64,000 bases of DNA, from positions 186,001 to 250,000 of the forward strand of contig NZ_CP171843.1 of the NCBI RefSeq assembly GCF_048020265.1. The letters are read 5' to 3'. Source of the DNA: Limnohabitans_A sp048020265 (lineage in GTDB: Bacteria > Pseudomonadota > Gammaproteobacteria > Burkholderiales > Burkholderiaceae_C). The position numbers were made by a program, and so were the translations under genes. Numbering within the stretch: the first letter of the stretch is position 1; each line of letters starts with the position of its first letter. This document shows positions 18,579 through 28,178 of the stretch, piece after piece. The notes beneath the pieces were generated by a model. It was not told the DNA's origin and did no database searches. It saw nothing but the letters and a program-made list of their open reading frames with translations.

Positions 18579-20024
18579 TCAAACGCCGGGTGGCCGTCGC
18601 GCGATCATGTCCTGGTTGGCCATTTCGTAGGCGTGGGCCAGTTTCAGCAGGTCCAAATCGCCTTGGGGTTTGCCAATCAAGGCCAGACCCATGGGCAGGC
18701 CGTTCTCGCCAAAACCCGCAGGCACACTGATCGAGGGCAGGCCTGCAAAGGTGGCGTAAATCACCACCTCCATCCAGCGGTGGTAAGTGTCCATCGTACG
18801 GCTTGCGACGCTTTGCGGCCAGCGCAAGTTCACATCAAACGGCCAGACCTGCGCCACAGGAATGGCCAGCACATCGAGCTTTTCAAACAAAGCCAGCATG
18901 CTTTGGTAAAAGCGCGTGCGGCTGGCGCTGGCGGACATCAGCTGGGCGCCCGTCAGGGTGAGGGACTGGTCATGTTCCCACAGTGCCTCGGGCTTGATGT
19001 GGGCCCGGTTGGCCGGGTTGACCAGGAAGGGCGCCACACGCGGCCCCACCAAGGCCTGGCGCCAGACCAGCCAGGCTTGCCAAATCTGCTCAGGTGGCAT
19101 GCCTAGCCGGGCTTCGTCCACGCGGCAACCCATTCCGGAAAAACTTGTCAATGCCGATGCACACAGCGACAGGATGCCGTCTTCCATGGGCAAGTAGCCT
19201 TGCAGATCACCCAGCCAGCCGATGCGTTGGCCTTGGGGGTCGCTATCCAGTGAGCCTGCAAACACCGACGGGCCGTTGCTCAGGCTCAAGGGGCAGGATG
19301 AGGCCGAACCGGCTTGCGTGGACAGCAACATCGCCACATCGCGCACATGGCGACCCATAGGGCCTTCGGTGCCCAACTGGGCAATGAACACGTCTTGAGC
19401 AGGCCACATGGGCACGCGGCCCTGTGACGGGCGCATGCCAAACACATGGTTCCAGCCCGCCGGATTGCGCAGGCTGCCCATGAAGTCTGACCCATCGGCC
19501 ACAGGCAGCATGCGCTGGGCCAGCGCCACGGCCGCGCCACCACTGCTGCCACCGGCCGATTTGCTCGGGTCCCAGGCGTTGCGGGTAGCGCCAAACACTT
19601 CGTTGAAAGTGTGCGAGCCGAGGCCAAATTCAGGCGTGTTGGTTTTTCCGATGACGATGGCGCCTGCGGCCTTCATGCGTTGCGCCATGAGGCCGTCTTC
19701 GCTGGCCACGAAGTCTTTCATCAGTGGGCTGCCCAGCGTGGTGCGCAGGCCTTGCACGTTAGACAGGTCCTTGATGGCCTGGGGCATGCCGTGCATCCAG
19801 CCCATGGATTCGCCGCGCGTCAGTTGGGCATCGCGCTCATCGGCCTGGGCCAGCAGGGTTTCGGTGTCCACGCGGCTGACGATTGCATTACTGCTGGGGT
19901 TGAGCCGTTCCACCTGCGACAGGGTCGCTTGCATCACCTCACGGCAAGAAACTTGTCTGCTGTGTATCGCACGGGACAAGTCCAGTGCGGCCCATTGGGT
20001 AATGTCCTGATAAGAGGTCGTCAT
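18579..20024 (-). CDS. Amidase signature family hydrolase
   Basis: A 481-residue amidase. The Ser-cisSer-Lys triad can be placed: Lys85 in AIKDLSN, the cis-Ser in SAGGSSGG (about 160) and nucleophile Ser184 in DGSDFMGSLRNPAG. It would hydrolyse a carboxamide to acid and ammonia; the substrate cannot be told from sequence. It is transcribed away from the peptide ABC operon across a 60-bp gap carrying a dyad, which suggests joint control and a role in the same catabolic unit. A second amidase closes that operon. It is too short of GatB-pairing context to be called GatA. Confidence 0.88.
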   Translation of the reverse strand: MTTSYQDITQWAALDLSRAIHSRQVSCREVMQATLSQVERLNPSSNAIVSRVDTETLLAQADERDAQLTRGESMGWMHGMPQAIKDLSNVQGLRTTLGSPLMKDFVASEDGLMAQRMKAAGAIVIGKTNTPEFGLGSHTFNEVFGATRNAWDPSKSAGGSSGGAAVALAQRMLPVADGSDFMGSLRNPAGWNHVFGMRPSQGRVPMWPAQDVFIAQLGTEGPMGRHVRDVAMLLSTQAGSASSCPLSLSNGPSVFAGSLDSDPQGQRIGWLGDLQGYLPMEDGILSLCASALTSFSGMGCRVDEARLGMPPEQIWQAWLVWRQALVGPRVAPFLVNPANRAHIKPEALWEHDQSLTLTGAQLMSASASRTRFYQSMLALFEKLDVLAIPVAQVWPFDVNLRWPQSVASRTMDTYHRWMEVVIYATFAGLPSISVPAGFGENGLPMGLALIGKPQGDLDLLKLAHAYEMANQDMIARRPPGV

Positions 20025-20042
20025 GTTTCGTTTTATAGTGTT

Positions 20043-20058
20043 TTGGACAGATGTCCAA
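20043..20058. promoter_or_regulatory. Dyad operator between the amidase gene and the ABC operon
   Basis: TTGGACAGATGTCCAA is an exact inverted repeat of TTGGACA around two bases. It sits in the centre of the 60-bp divergent gap, so one bound dimer could control both directions. Size and symmetry suit a GntR or TetR-type regulator, but no regulator gene lies next to it. Confidence 0.55.
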
Positions 20059-20084
20059 TGTCCCCATCTTGACTGGAGAGCCTA

Positions 20085-21659
20085 ATGAAGCGTCGTTCCC
20101 TTTTTGCGGTGGCCACACTCGCGGCTGCCTTGCTGACCCCCTTTGTCGCGCAAGCCCAGGGCAAGACCCTGCGTGTGGTGCCGCACGCCAACGTGACCAT
20201 CCTCGACCCCATCTGGTCCACCGCCTTTGTCACGCGCAACCACGGTTACATGATCTACGACACCTTGTTCGGCACCGATCTGGCCGGCAAGCCCAAGCCC
20301 CAGATGGTGGACAAGTGGAGCGTCAGCAAGGACAACCTGACCTGGACTTTCACGCTGCGTGACGGTCTGGAGTTCCACGATGGCAAAGCCGTGAACAGCG
20401 AGGACGTGGTCGCTTCCATCAAGCGCTGGACCAGTCGCGACAGCTTTGGCGGTGTGCTGGCCAAAAGTGTGGACAGCTACGCCACGCCAGATGCCAAGAC
20501 CTTTGTCATCAAGCTCAAGCAGCCTTTTGGTGTGATGCTCGAAGCGCTGGGCAAGCCCTCGTCCAATGTGCTCTTCATCATGCCCGCACGCATTGCGGCC
20601 ACGCCCGGCAGCGAGCAGATCAAGGAACACATCGGCTCGGGCCCCTACAAGTTTGTGCCTGCTGAATACAAGCCTGGCGAGCGCCTGGTCTATGTGAAGA
20701 ACGACAAATACAAGCCCCGCAGCGAAGCGCCTGACGGCACTGCGGGTGGCAAGAACGTGTATCTGGACCGCGTAGAGTGGGTCATCATCCGCGACCCACA
20801 GACCCAGTTCAATGCGCTGGTGGCCGGCGAGGTCGACATCGTCGAGCAACCCACCTTTGAGCAATATGCATCCCTGAAGGCGCAAAAAGACGTCCAGCTG
20901 GTGGACGCACAGCCTGCAGGGCTGCAGTACATCTTGCGCTTCAACCACTTGCATGCGCCCTTCAACAACGTGAAGATACGCCAGGCTGCCATGGTGGCGC
21001 TGGGCCAGGAAGCGCACCTCAAAACACAGGTGGGTGCGCCTGGCATGTTCACCTTCTGCAAGAGCATGTACCCCTGCGGCACACCGTTTGCCAGCGACAA
21101 GACCGGTATCTACACCGGCATGGCCGACCCCAAGAAAGCGGCTCAAATGCTCAAGGATGCTGGCTACGACGGCACGCCCGTGGTGCTGATGCGTCCGACC
21201 GATCTGGCCGCCATTGCCAAGCTGCCCTTGGTGGCCAAGCAACAACTAGAAGCTGCGGGCTTCAAGGTCGACATGCAGCAAATGGACTGGGCCACCCTGG
21301 TGGCACGCCGCGCCAAGAAAGACGCACCCGCACAGGGCGGCTGGAACGCGTTCATGACCGCCTGGACAGCCGGCGACATTCTGAACCCGCTGACCATGGC
21401 CATGATGAACGCGGCCGGTGACAAAGGCTGGTTCGGCTGGCAAGACGACAAGCAAATCGAGGACCTGAAGGTCAAGTTCGCCCAGTCGACCACCGATGCG
21501 CAGAAGAAAGCGATCGCCGAGCAAATCCAGCTGCGCGCCATGGAGACCGCCACCCACGTGCCGCTGGGCCAGTACTTCAACCCCGCTGCCCTGCGCAAGA
21601 ACATTTCGGGCCTGGTGCCCGGAGGCGCGCAGGTGTACTGGAACATCAAGAAGAACTGA
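20085..21659 (+). CDS. Peptide/amide ABC transporter substrate-binding protein (DppA/GsiB class)
   Basis: A 524-residue SBP_bac_5 family protein with signal peptide MKRRSLFAVATLAAALLTPF ending at VAQAQG. Typical features follow: LRVVPHANVTILDPIWS near the mature N-terminus, then WTFTLRDGLEFHDGKAVNSEDVVASIKRW. It would bind an oligopeptide-like ligand in the periplasm and hand it to the two permeases that follow 34 bp downstream. Association with an M81 peptidase and two amidases suggests a peptide or amide-bearing ligand rather than nickel or glutathione. That ligand assignment is inferred. Confidence 0.92.
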   Translation: MKRRSLFAVATLAAALLTPFVAQAQGKTLRVVPHANVTILDPIWSTAFVTRNHGYMIYDTLFGTDLAGKPKPQMVDKWSVSKDNLTWTFTLRDGLEFHDGKAVNSEDVVASIKRWTSRDSFGGVLAKSVDSYATPDAKTFVIKLKQPFGVMLEALGKPSSNVLFIMPARIAATPGSEQIKEHIGSGPYKFVPAEYKPGERLVYVKNDKYKPRSEAPDGTAGGKNVYLDRVEWVIIRDPQTQFNALVAGEVDIVEQPTFEQYASLKAQKDVQLVDAQPAGLQYILRFNHLHAPFNNVKIRQAAMVALGQEAHLKTQVGAPGMFTFCKSMYPCGTPFASDKTGIYTGMADPKKAAQMLKDAGYDGTPVVLMRPTDLAAIAKLPLVAKQQLEAAGFKVDMQQMDWATLVARRAKKDAPAQGGWNAFMTAWTAGDILNPLTMAMMNAAGDKGWFGWQDDKQIEDLKVKFAQSTTDAQKKAIAEQIQLRAMETATHVPLGQYFNPAALRKNISGLVPGGAQVYWNIKKN

Positions 21660-21693
21660 CCGTCTTCTCGCACCCCGGAACAGCTGAAGTTTT

Positions 21694-22647
21694 ATGCTGA
21701 AATTCCTGCTGCAGCGCCTGCTGGCGCTGATCCCCGTGCTGTTCACGGTGGCGGTCATCGTGTTCCTGATACTTCGGCTCACGCCGGGGGACCCGGCCGC
21801 CGTGATCGCGGGCAATAACGCCACCAACGAAGACATTGACCGCATCCGCGAACAGCTGGGCCTGACCAAGCCTTTGTTCGCGCAATTCGGCATCTGGTTG
21901 ATGGGGGTGCTGCAGGGTGACTTGGGTTACTCCTTCTACTTGGGCAAACCGGTGACCGAGCTGATTGCTCAGCGCATCGAGCCCACGCTGTCCCTGGCGG
22001 CAGGCACCATGGTGCTGGCCGTCCTGGTGGCAGTGCCTCTGGGCACGCTGGCCGCCTGGCGCATGGGCGGTTGGCTGGACCGTTTGTTGTCGGGCTTTGC
22101 GGTGGCCGGGTTTTCGGTGCCGGTGTTCGTGATCGGTTATGTGCTGATCTACATCTTTGCCATCCAGTTGCAGTGGCTGCCTGTGCAGGGTTATCGCCGT
22201 TTGTTTGGCGAGTTTTCGCAAGGTGTGGGGGCCTGGGCTTACCAGCTGGTGCTGCCCTGGCTGTCGCTGGCCACCATTTATGTGGCGCTCATCGCGCGGG
22301 TCACTCGCGCCAGCGTGTCCGAGGCGCTGACCGAAGACTACATCCGCACCGCCCGCGCCAAAGGCGTGACCGAGCAGGTCGTGCTGCTGCGCCATGCGCT
22401 GGCCAATGCGGCCGTGCCCATCGTCACGGTGATCGGCATCGGCATCGCCTTGCTCATTGGCGGCGTGGTGGTGACCGAGACGGTCTATGCCATTCCCGGT
22501 TTGGGCTCGCTCACGGTGGACGCGGTGCTCAACCGCGACTTTCCGGTCATCCAGGGTGTGGTGCTGTTTTTCAGCGTGCTGTACGTGTTGATCAACCTGC
22601 TGGTGGACCTGAGCTACCTGTGGCTGGACCCCCGGATCCGTTACTGA
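21694..22647 (+). CDS. Peptide ABC transporter permease, DppB class
   Basis: A 317-residue inner membrane permease with about six helices. The N-terminus MLKFLLQRLLALIPVLFTVA is the classic DppB/OppB first helix, followed by the family motif LTPGDPAA. The EAA loop reads ASVSEALTEDYIRTARAKG. It pairs with the DppC-type subunit whose ATG overlaps this gene's stop codon by one base. Confidence 0.93.
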   Translation: MLKFLLQRLLALIPVLFTVAVIVFLILRLTPGDPAAVIAGNNATNEDIDRIREQLGLTKPLFAQFGIWLMGVLQGDLGYSFYLGKPVTELIAQRIEPTLSLAAGTMVLAVLVAVPLGTLAAWRMGGWLDRLLSGFAVAGFSVPVFVIGYVLIYIFAIQLQWLPVQGYRRLFGEFSQGVGAWAYQLVLPWLSLATIYVALIARVTRASVSEALTEDYIRTARAKGVTEQVVLLRHALANAAVPIVTVIGIGIALLIGGVVVTETVYAIPGLGSLTVDAVLNRDFPVIQGVVLFFSVLYVLINLLVDLSYLWLDPRIRY

Positions 22648-23528
22648 TGAACACCCTCTTTCGAAAACTTCTGGCGCACACCACTGTCCGTTTGGGCTTG
22701 GGGGTGCTGGGCCTCTTGATCCTGATCGCCTTGACCGCGCCCTGGCTGGGCACGGTGGACCCGGCTGCCATGGACTCGGCCAACATCAACACCCAGGCCG
22801 GCGTGGTGGGGCAGTTCGCATTGCTCGACGGCACCAGCGTGGCCCACACCTTCTGGATGGGCAGTGACAACTTTGGTCGCGACATTTACAGCCGTGTGCT
22901 CTATGGCACCCGCGTGTCCTTGCTGGTGGGCCTGTTCACCGCCGTGGTGGCGCTGCTGGTGGGCGGTGCTTTGGGCATGCTGGCAGGGTACTTCCGTGCG
23001 CTCGACATGGTGCTCATGCGCTTCATGGATGGCCTGATGGCCATCCCCGCCATCTTGCTGGCCATTGCGCTGGTGGCGGCGCTGGGTGCGCAGCTGTGGA
23101 CCGTGGTGGTGGCGATCGCCATCCCCGAAATCCCCCGCGTCACGCGCCTGGTGCGCTCGCTGGTGCTGACCTTGCGCGAGGAACCTTTTGTGGAGGCCGC
23201 CAAGGCCCTGGCCACGCCCACGCCGGTGATTTTGTTGCGCCACATCCTGCCCAATGCGATGGCGCCGCTGATCGTGCAGGGCACCTTCATCGCGGCGAGT
23301 GCCGTGCTGACCGAAGCCATCTTGAGCTTCCTGGGCTTGGGCCTGCCGGCCGACATTCCGACCTGGGGCAACATCATGGCCGAGGGCCGGGTGCAGTTCA
23401 CCCAGTACCCGGGCAATGTGCTGTTCCCCGCGCTGTTTCTGGTGCCCACGGTGCTGGCCATCAACCTGCTGGGAGATGGCCTGCGCGATGTGCTGGACCC
23501 CAAATTCGCGAAACGGGGCGGCGCATGA
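22647..23528 (+). CDS. Peptide ABC transporter permease, DppC class
   Basis: A 293-residue permease starting MNTLFRKLLAHTTVRLGLGV. The family-typical sequence FWMGSDNFGRDIYSRVLYGTR follows the first helix, and the EAA loop is RSLVLTLREEPFVEAAKAL. The start codon shares its A with the dppB stop (TGATG), which fixes this start. The downstream ATPase gene begins inside its last codons. Confidence 0.93.
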   Translation: MNTLFRKLLAHTTVRLGLGVLGLLILIALTAPWLGTVDPAAMDSANINTQAGVVGQFALLDGTSVAHTFWMGSDNFGRDIYSRVLYGTRVSLLVGLFTAVVALLVGGALGMLAGYFRALDMVLMRFMDGLMAIPAILLAIALVAALGAQLWTVVVAIAIPEIPRVTRLVRSLVLTLREEPFVEAAKALATPTPVILLRHILPNAMAPLIVQGTFIAASAVLTEAILSFLGLGLPADIPTWGNIMAEGRVQFTQYPGNVLFPALFLVPTVLAINLLGDGLRDVLDPKFAKRGGA

Positions 23529-25141
23529 GCACCCCCGTCCTGTCCATTCGCGGCCTCTCTGTCGCTTTGCCTGCCGGTGGTGACCGGGTGCATGCCATCA
23601 CCGAGGTGTCGCTGGACATCCTGCCAGGCCAGACCCTGTGCGTGGTGGGTGAGTCCGGCTCGGGCAAGTCGGTCATGGCCACCACCGTGATGGGCTTGCT
23701 GCCCAAAGAATTGCAGCCCGTGGCGGGCGACATCGTCCTGCAAGGCGAGTCCTTGCTGCAGGCGTCCAAACTGCGGCTGCGCCAGTTGCGCGGCCAGACC
23801 ATGGGCATGGTGTTCCAGGAGCCCATGACGGCGCTGAACCCGGTCATGACCTGCGGCGACCAGGTGGACGAGTTGCTGTCCACCCACACCGACTGGCCTG
23901 CCGAACAGCGCCGCGCTGAAATTTTGCGTGTGTTCGAGCGCGTCAAGCTGCCCGAACCGGCGCGCATGTTGCGCAGCTATCCGCACCAACTCAGCGGTGG
24001 GCAACGTCAGCGCATCGTGATCGCGATGGCCGTGATCTTGAAGCCCGCGCTCTTGATTTGCGACGAGCCGACCACGGCGCTTGATGTGACCACGCAGAAA
24101 GAGATTTTGCGATTGATCGCCGACCTGCAGCGCGAGCAGGGCAGTGCGGTGCTGTTCATCACCCACGACATGGGCGTGGTGGCCGAAATCGCCGACCAGG
24201 TGCTGGTGATGAACCAGGGCCAGGCGGTGGAGAGCGGCGACTGCGAACAGGTGCTGCGCCGCCCCCGTGCCGACTACACGCGCCAGCTGCTGGCTGCCGT
24301 GCCTGGCATGACGCCGCCACCCGCCAAGCCCGAGCCCCAAGGCCCTGCGCTGCTGTCGGGCCAGGGCGTGGGCAAGACCTACATCAGCCACGACTGGTTG
24401 GGTCGCAGCCGCCCCACGGCCGCCCTCATGGATGCGGCGGTGGCCGTGCGTGCTGGCGAGACGGTGGGCATCGTGGGCGAGTCGGGTTCGGGCAAGTCGA
24501 CCTTTGCGCGTTGCCTGATCCGCCTGATCGACCCCACCGAAGGCCAAATTTTGTGGGGTGCCGAAGACGTGGCCCGCATGCCCGAGGGCCAGTTGCGGCC
24601 ACTGCGCCACCGTGTGCAGGTGGTCTTTCAGGACCCGAACCGCTCGCTGAACCCGCGCCGCACCGTGGGCCAGTCCATGGTCGAAGGCGCGATGAACTTT
24701 GGCCAGTCGCGTGAACAAGCCGAAGCCTTGGCGGTCGAATTGATGGCGCAGGTGCGTTTGCAGGTGGAGGCCCTGAAGCGCTACCCCAGCCAGTTCAGCG
24801 GGGGTCAGCGTCAACGCTTGGCGATAGCCCGTGCGCTGGCCTGCCGCCCGCAGGTGCTGGTGGCCGACGAGGCGGTGAGCGCGCTCGATGTGAGTGTGCA
24901 GGCCCAGATCCTGAACCTGCTGCGCGAAGCGCAGTCGCGCCTGGGCCTGGGGCTGCTCTTCATCACGCACGACCTGCGTGTGGCCGCCCAGCTGTGTGAC
25001 CGCGTGATCGTCATGCACCAAGGCCGCATCTTGGAGCAAGGCCGCACCACCGACCTGTACGCCAACCCGAAGCAAGACTACACACGGCGGCTTTTGGAGG
25101 CCGCTCCTGCGGCTTTGCCGCCGACCGAACACCCTGATTGA
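23525..25141 (+). CDS. Fused duplicated ABC ATPase (DppD-DppF type)
   Basis: A 538-residue protein carrying two complete nucleotide-binding domains. Domain 1 has Walker A GESGSGKS (residues 42-49), signature LSGGQRQR and Walker B LLICDEP. Domain 2, from about residue 290, has a second GESGSGKST near 318, signature FSGGQRQR and Walker B VLVADEA. It energises the permease pair, both halves being fused as in GsiA and YejF. ATGA overlap with the dppC-type gene shows tight coupling. Confidence 0.93.
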   Translation: MSTPVLSIRGLSVALPAGGDRVHAITEVSLDILPGQTLCVVGESGSGKSVMATTVMGLLPKELQPVAGDIVLQGESLLQASKLRLRQLRGQTMGMVFQEPMTALNPVMTCGDQVDELLSTHTDWPAEQRRAEILRVFERVKLPEPARMLRSYPHQLSGGQRQRIVIAMAVILKPALLICDEPTTALDVTTQKEILRLIADLQREQGSAVLFITHDMGVVAEIADQVLVMNQGQAVESGDCEQVLRRPRADYTRQLLAAVPGMTPPPAKPEPQGPALLSGQGVGKTYISHDWLGRSRPTAALMDAAVAVRAGETVGIVGESGSGKSTFARCLIRLIDPTEGQILWGAEDVARMPEGQLRPLRHRVQVVFQDPNRSLNPRRTVGQSMVEGAMNFGQSREQAEALAVELMAQVRLQVEALKRYPSQFSGGQRQRLAIARALACRPQVLVADEAVSALDVSVQAQILNLLREAQSRLGLGLLFITHDLRVAAQLCDRVIVMHQGRILEQGRTTDLYANPKQDYTRRLLEAAPAALPPTEHPD

Positions 25142-25147
25142 CACGGC

Positions 25148-26647
25148 ATGACCCGCATCCTGATCGCTGGCTACCAGCACGAAACCAATACCTTTGCCCC
25201 CAGCCTGGCCGATTGGGTCGCTTTTCAGACTGGTGAGGCCTTTCCGGCTTTTGTGCGCGGACAGGCCATGGTCGATGCCATGACCGGCGTGAACATCCCG
25301 GCGGGTGGGTTCATCGACGCGGCCCGGCGCGAAGGCTGGCAGATCGTGCCGTCGGCCTGGGCCGGCGCCACGCCCTCGTCCTATGTCACACGCGACGCTT
25401 TTGAGCGCATCTGCGGCGCCATTGTCGAAGATGTGCGGGCAGCCATGGCGCAGGGCCTCGATGGCGTTTACCTCGATTTGCACGGTGCCGCTGTGGCTGA
25501 AAACGCCGACGACAGCGAGGGCGAGCTGATCGCCCGCATCCGTGCCGTGGTGGGGTCCCGCGTGCCCATTGTGGGCAGCCTGGACCTGCACGCCAATGTG
25601 ACCGAACGCATGCTGCGTCTGGCTGACGGCCTGGTGGCTTACCGCACTTACCCGCACATCGACATGGCCGAGACCGGTGAGCGGGCCGCCATGCTGCTGC
25701 GTGAACACCTGCGCGCAGGCGCCAAGCGGCCCATGCAAGCGCGGCGTTTGCCCTTTTTGATTCCGCTCAACGCACAAAGCACCTGGATGTCCCCGGCCAA
25801 AGACCTCTACGACGAAATGATCGCGCTGGAGTCGCAGACCGGCTGCATGCTCAGTTTTTGCATGGGCTTTCCGGCCTCTGATTTTGACGAATGCGGCCCT
25901 GTGGTGTGGGGCCACGGACCGCAGGCGGAAGCTGCGGTGCAGCGTTTGTTTGAGCACGTGGCCGAACCTGGCCAGTGGCGGCCCGATGTCTTGCCCGCCC
26001 GCGAAGCGGTGGCGCAAGCTTTGGCCACTGCCGAGGTCTCGGGCCCGCCCGTGGTCATGGCCGACACGCAAGACAACCCGGGCGCAGGCGGCGACAGCAA
26101 CACCACGGGTATGCTGCACGCCTTGCTGCAGCAGGGGGCCGGTCAACGCTGGCCTGGGCAAGTGGCGCTGGGCATGCTGTACGACCCGTCCGCGGCGCAT
26201 CAGGCGCACGCCGCTGGCGTGGGGGCGGTGCTGGAGTTGGCCCTGGGCAAGGCCGTGCCCACCTTCACAGGTGTGCCCAGTGACCCGCCTGTGCAAGGGC
26301 GCTTTGTGGTGCGTGCATTGGGCGGGGATGAGTGCGAGCTCAAAGGCCCGATGATGACCGGCATGAAAGCCCATATCGGTCCCAGCGCCTGCCTTGAAAT
26401 CGACGGCGTGCTGGTGGCCGTGGCCAGCGGCAAGATGCAGATGCTCGACCGCGAACTGTTCCGTGCTGTGGGCATTCAGCCCGAGCAAATGAAGCTGCTG
26501 GTGGTCAAAAGCTCTAACCATTTCCGCGCCGATTTCACGCCCATCGCCAGCCGGGTGCTGGTGGCCAAGGCAGCGGGCCCCATGGCCGCCGACCCGGGCG
26601 ATTTACCCTGGAAAAAGCTCAGCCCCCAAACCCGCACCAGACCCTGA
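25148..26647 (+). CDS. M81-family metallopeptidase (MlrC-like)
   Basis: A 499-residue protein of the microcystinase C (MlrC) family. Landmarks are ILIAGYQHETNTFAPSLADW at the N-terminus, YLDLHGAAV, and the metal-binding segment GSLDLHANVTERML, followed by YRTYPHIDMAETGERAA. MlrC opens linear microcystin fragments, but family members are common in transporter operons of bacteria with no known link to microcystin. Here it follows the ABC ATPase after 6 bp and precedes an amidase, so it probably cleaves the imported peptide-like compound in the cytoplasm. No signal peptide. Confidence 0.85.
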   Translation: MTRILIAGYQHETNTFAPSLADWVAFQTGEAFPAFVRGQAMVDAMTGVNIPAGGFIDAARREGWQIVPSAWAGATPSSYVTRDAFERICGAIVEDVRAAMAQGLDGVYLDLHGAAVAENADDSEGELIARIRAVVGSRVPIVGSLDLHANVTERMLRLADGLVAYRTYPHIDMAETGERAAMLLREHLRAGAKRPMQARRLPFLIPLNAQSTWMSPAKDLYDEMIALESQTGCMLSFCMGFPASDFDECGPVVWGHGPQAEAAVQRLFEHVAEPGQWRPDVLPAREAVAQALATAEVSGPPVVMADTQDNPGAGGDSNTTGMLHALLQQGAGQRWPGQVALGMLYDPSAAHQAHAAGVGAVLELALGKAVPTFTGVPSDPPVQGRFVVRALGGDECELKGPMMTGMKAHIGPSACLEIDGVLVAVASGKMQMLDRELFRAVGIQPEQMKLLVVKSSNHFRADFTPIASRVLVAKAAGPMAADPGDLPWKKLSPQTRTRP

Positions 26648-26701
26648 AACTCGGCCTCGATGGGCTGGGTGTGACCTGACTCTCAACGATTGGAGACTTG
26701 C

Positions 26702-28114
26702 ATGAGCACCACCGACCTGACCCAATGCACCGCGCATGAGTTGATAGCTTTGTACCGCAGTGGGCAGGCCAGCCCGGTGGAGGCCACACAGGCGGTGCTC
26801 TCGCGCATGGACCGCCTCAACCCGCAGATCAACGCCTTTTGTCTGGTCGATGCCAAAAGCGCATTGGCCAGCGCCCGTGCCAGTGAAGCGCGCTGGCAAG
26901 CGCACCGCAGCACAGGCGCACCGGTGGGTGAACTCGACGGGGTGCCCACCAGCATCAAGGACCTGATCCTCACAAAAGGCTGGCCCACGCTGCGCGGCAG
27001 CCGCACCATCGACCCCCAGCAGCCTTGGGAGGTGGACGCGCCGGCCACCGCACGCCTGCGTGAAGCAGGTGCGGTGCTGCTGGGCAAGACCACCACGCCC
27101 GAGTTTGGTTGCAAGGGCGAAACCAACTCGCCCGCCACGGGCATCACCCGCAACCCCTGGAATTTGAACCACACACCCGGCGGCTCATCAGGCGGTGCGG
27201 CGGCGGCTGTGGCTGCAGGCCTGGGGCCTTTGGCGGTGGGCACCGACGGCGCGGGCAGCGTGCGCATTCCGGCCGCGTTTTGCGGCAACGTGGGTTTGAA
27301 ACCCAGCTTTGGCCGCGTCCCGGCTTACCCGCTGTCGCCTTTTGGTTCGGTGGCGCATCTGGGTCCGCACACCCTGAGCGTGCGCGATGCCGCCATGATG
27401 ATGAACGTGCTCAAAAAGCCCGACGCCCGAGACTGGACTTCGCTGCCACCCGAGGCGACCGACTACACCGTGGGGCTGGAAGACGGCATTCGCGGCCTGC
27501 GCATCGCATATTCGCCGACGCTCGGTTACGCCAATAACGTCCACCCCGAGATTGCCGCGGCCGTGGATCAGGCCGTGACAAAGCTCCAGGACCTGGGGGC
27601 TCACGTGGAGCAGGTGGACCCGGGTTTTGACGACCCGCTTGAAATTACCACCGGCCTGTGGTTCCTCGGGGCCTACACCGTCTGGTGCGGCCTCACGGCA
27701 GCGCAGCAGGCCCTGGCCGACCCGGATTTCTGCGCCGAGGCGCAACTGGGTGCGCAGCTCGGTGCACAACAGGTGCAGCAACTGCACCAGCGCAGAGGCG
27801 TGTTGGGCTCGCACATGCGCCAGTTCATGCAGCGCTACGACCTGCTGGTGACGCCTTCGGTGTCGATTCCGGCTTTTGAGGCGCGGCCTGCGGGGACGGT
27901 CCCCATGGACCCGCACAGCATGTTGGGCTGGACGCCATTCAGCTACCCCTTCAACCTGACCCAGCAACCGGCCATCACCGTGCCCTGTGGCGTGACCCGG
28001 GCGGGTCTGCCCATGGGTGTGCAGATCGTGGGGCCCATGTTTGGCGACGCACTGGTGCTGCGCACCGCGCGGGCTTATGAATCGGTACAGCCGGTGGTGC
28101 GCCCCCGTATTTGA
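26702..28114 (+). CDS. Amidase signature family hydrolase, last gene of the ABC operon
   Basis: A 470-residue amidase with Lys86 (TSIKDLI), cis-Ser162 in PGGSSGG and nucleophile Ser186 in TDGAGSVRIPAAFCG. The start at 26702 is preferred because GGAG lies about 8 bases upstream; an ATG at 26690 would add four residues. It is not a close copy of the amidase at 18579-20024: the two share the catalytic core but differ over most of the rest. It likely acts on the product of uptake or of the M81 enzyme. Annotating it as GatA would be wrong without GatB and GatC nearby. Confidence 0.88.
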   Translation: MSTTDLTQCTAHELIALYRSGQASPVEATQAVLSRMDRLNPQINAFCLVDAKSALASARASEARWQAHRSTGAPVGELDGVPTSIKDLILTKGWPTLRGSRTIDPQQPWEVDAPATARLREAGAVLLGKTTTPEFGCKGETNSPATGITRNPWNLNHTPGGSSGGAAAAVAAGLGPLAVGTDGAGSVRIPAAFCGNVGLKPSFGRVPAYPLSPFGSVAHLGPHTLSVRDAAMMMNVLKKPDARDWTSLPPEATDYTVGLEDGIRGLRIAYSPTLGYANNVHPEIAAAVDQAVTKLQDLGAHVEQVDPGFDDPLEITTGLWFLGAYTVWCGLTAAQQALADPDFCAEAQLGAQLGAQQVQQLHQRRGVLGSHMRQFMQRYDLLVTPSVSIPAFEARPAGTVPMDPHSMLGWTPFSYPFNLTQQPAITVPCGVTRAGLPMGVQIVGPMFGDALVLRTARAYESVQPVVRPRI

Positions 28115-28178
28115 ATCTGCACCGAATGACGCATGCCGATGAGCGTTTGCGGACCCCGAAACTCATTATCATCCCCGC

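Noticed and set aside
22901..26521. A 1206-codon open frame on the minus strand
   Set aside because: It lies opposite five well-supported, overlapping transporter and peptidase genes, and its His/Gln/Gly-rich translation is typical of antisense frames in GC-rich genes.
25148..26647. Naming the M81 gene mlrC and calling the cluster a microcystin degradation locus
   Set aside because: mlrA, mlrB and mlrD are absent and M81 proteins are common in unrelated transporter operons.
26702..28114. Annotation as glutamyl-tRNA amidotransferase subunit A
   Set aside because: No gatB or gatC nearby and the gene belongs to a transporter operon, so a general amidase is the safer call.
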